NCBI GenBank assembly: GCA_009746045.1
Contig: RPFO01001794.1
Location: 64,001-91,555 of the forward strand
DNA: 27,555 bases
DNA from: Mesostigma viride
Taxonomy: Eukaryota; Streptophyta; Mesostigmatophyceae; Mesostigmatales; Mesostigmataceae
Reading direction: 5' to 3'
This document shows, in pieces, positions 27,150 to 27,555 of this stretch. The stretch's first letter is position 1; every line of letters starts with the position of its first letter. The position numbers and the translations under genes were made by a program. The notes below the pieces were generated by a model. The model was not told the origin of the DNA. It did not search any database and was given only the letters and a program-made list of their open reading frames with translations.

Positions 27150-27555
<406 letters not shown>

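Overview
The window looks like nuclear DNA of a unicellular alga, probably a green alga. That is inferred from GC-rich coding sequence, GT-AG introns, a C2/Gly-Tyr-Pro-rich host-type gene and a non-LTR retrotransposon relic. The host DNA is joined to DNA that looks like an endogenised giant virus (Nucleocytoviricota). No species can be named from sequence alone.

Left block (1-8.1 kb): compact, intronless, closely spaced genes on both strands with short AT-rich spacers. The genes are a KilA-N/BRO-like N-terminal domain protein running off the left edge, two small basic proteins, a C/H zinc-motif ORF, an intact Rieske non-haem iron oxygenase, a U-box-like protein split by a one-base frameshift, a MYND-finger protein, a protein resembling the conserved giant-virus DUF5767 family, a small membrane protein with another one-base frameshift, and an orphan. 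A ~545 bp mirror-arranged repeat element (6219-6763) lies within it. DUF5767-like plus KilA-like plus MYND genes without introns is the main argument for viral ancestry.

Middle block (8.1-15.9 kb): host-like DNA. A spliced gene encodes a C2 domain followed by a long GYPPP-repeat tail and a Gly-rich end. Its first and last exons are not visible. An AGG microsatellite lies in one of its introns, and a 5'-truncated reverse transcriptase relic lies downstream.

Right block (15.9-27.1 kb): every recognisable gene is on the minus strand. A seven-exon gene (22961 to 16679) has six introns that are all phase 0. Upstream of it lie five short genes: two sharing the zinc motif C-x4-C-K-K-x8-C-x2-H, one MYND protein and two small orphans. 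This block is peppered with a 20-nt near-palindromic motif, consensus GAAACGNCNNNNGNCGYAAC. I count 22 clear copies, inside introns and in intergenic spacers, often tandemly amplified, and none in the first 16.6 kb. Several start codons here are preceded directly by very short GTAT...GCAG segments (19-36 nt) that look like miniature introns. The motif and these mini-introns are the most likely undescribed biology in the window. The last 400 bp is a purine microsatellite.

Three broken reading frames (G7 at 4066, G6 at 7102, C7 at 17545) are each explained by one missing base in a G/C homopolymer, so consensus error should be excluded before calling them pseudogenes.
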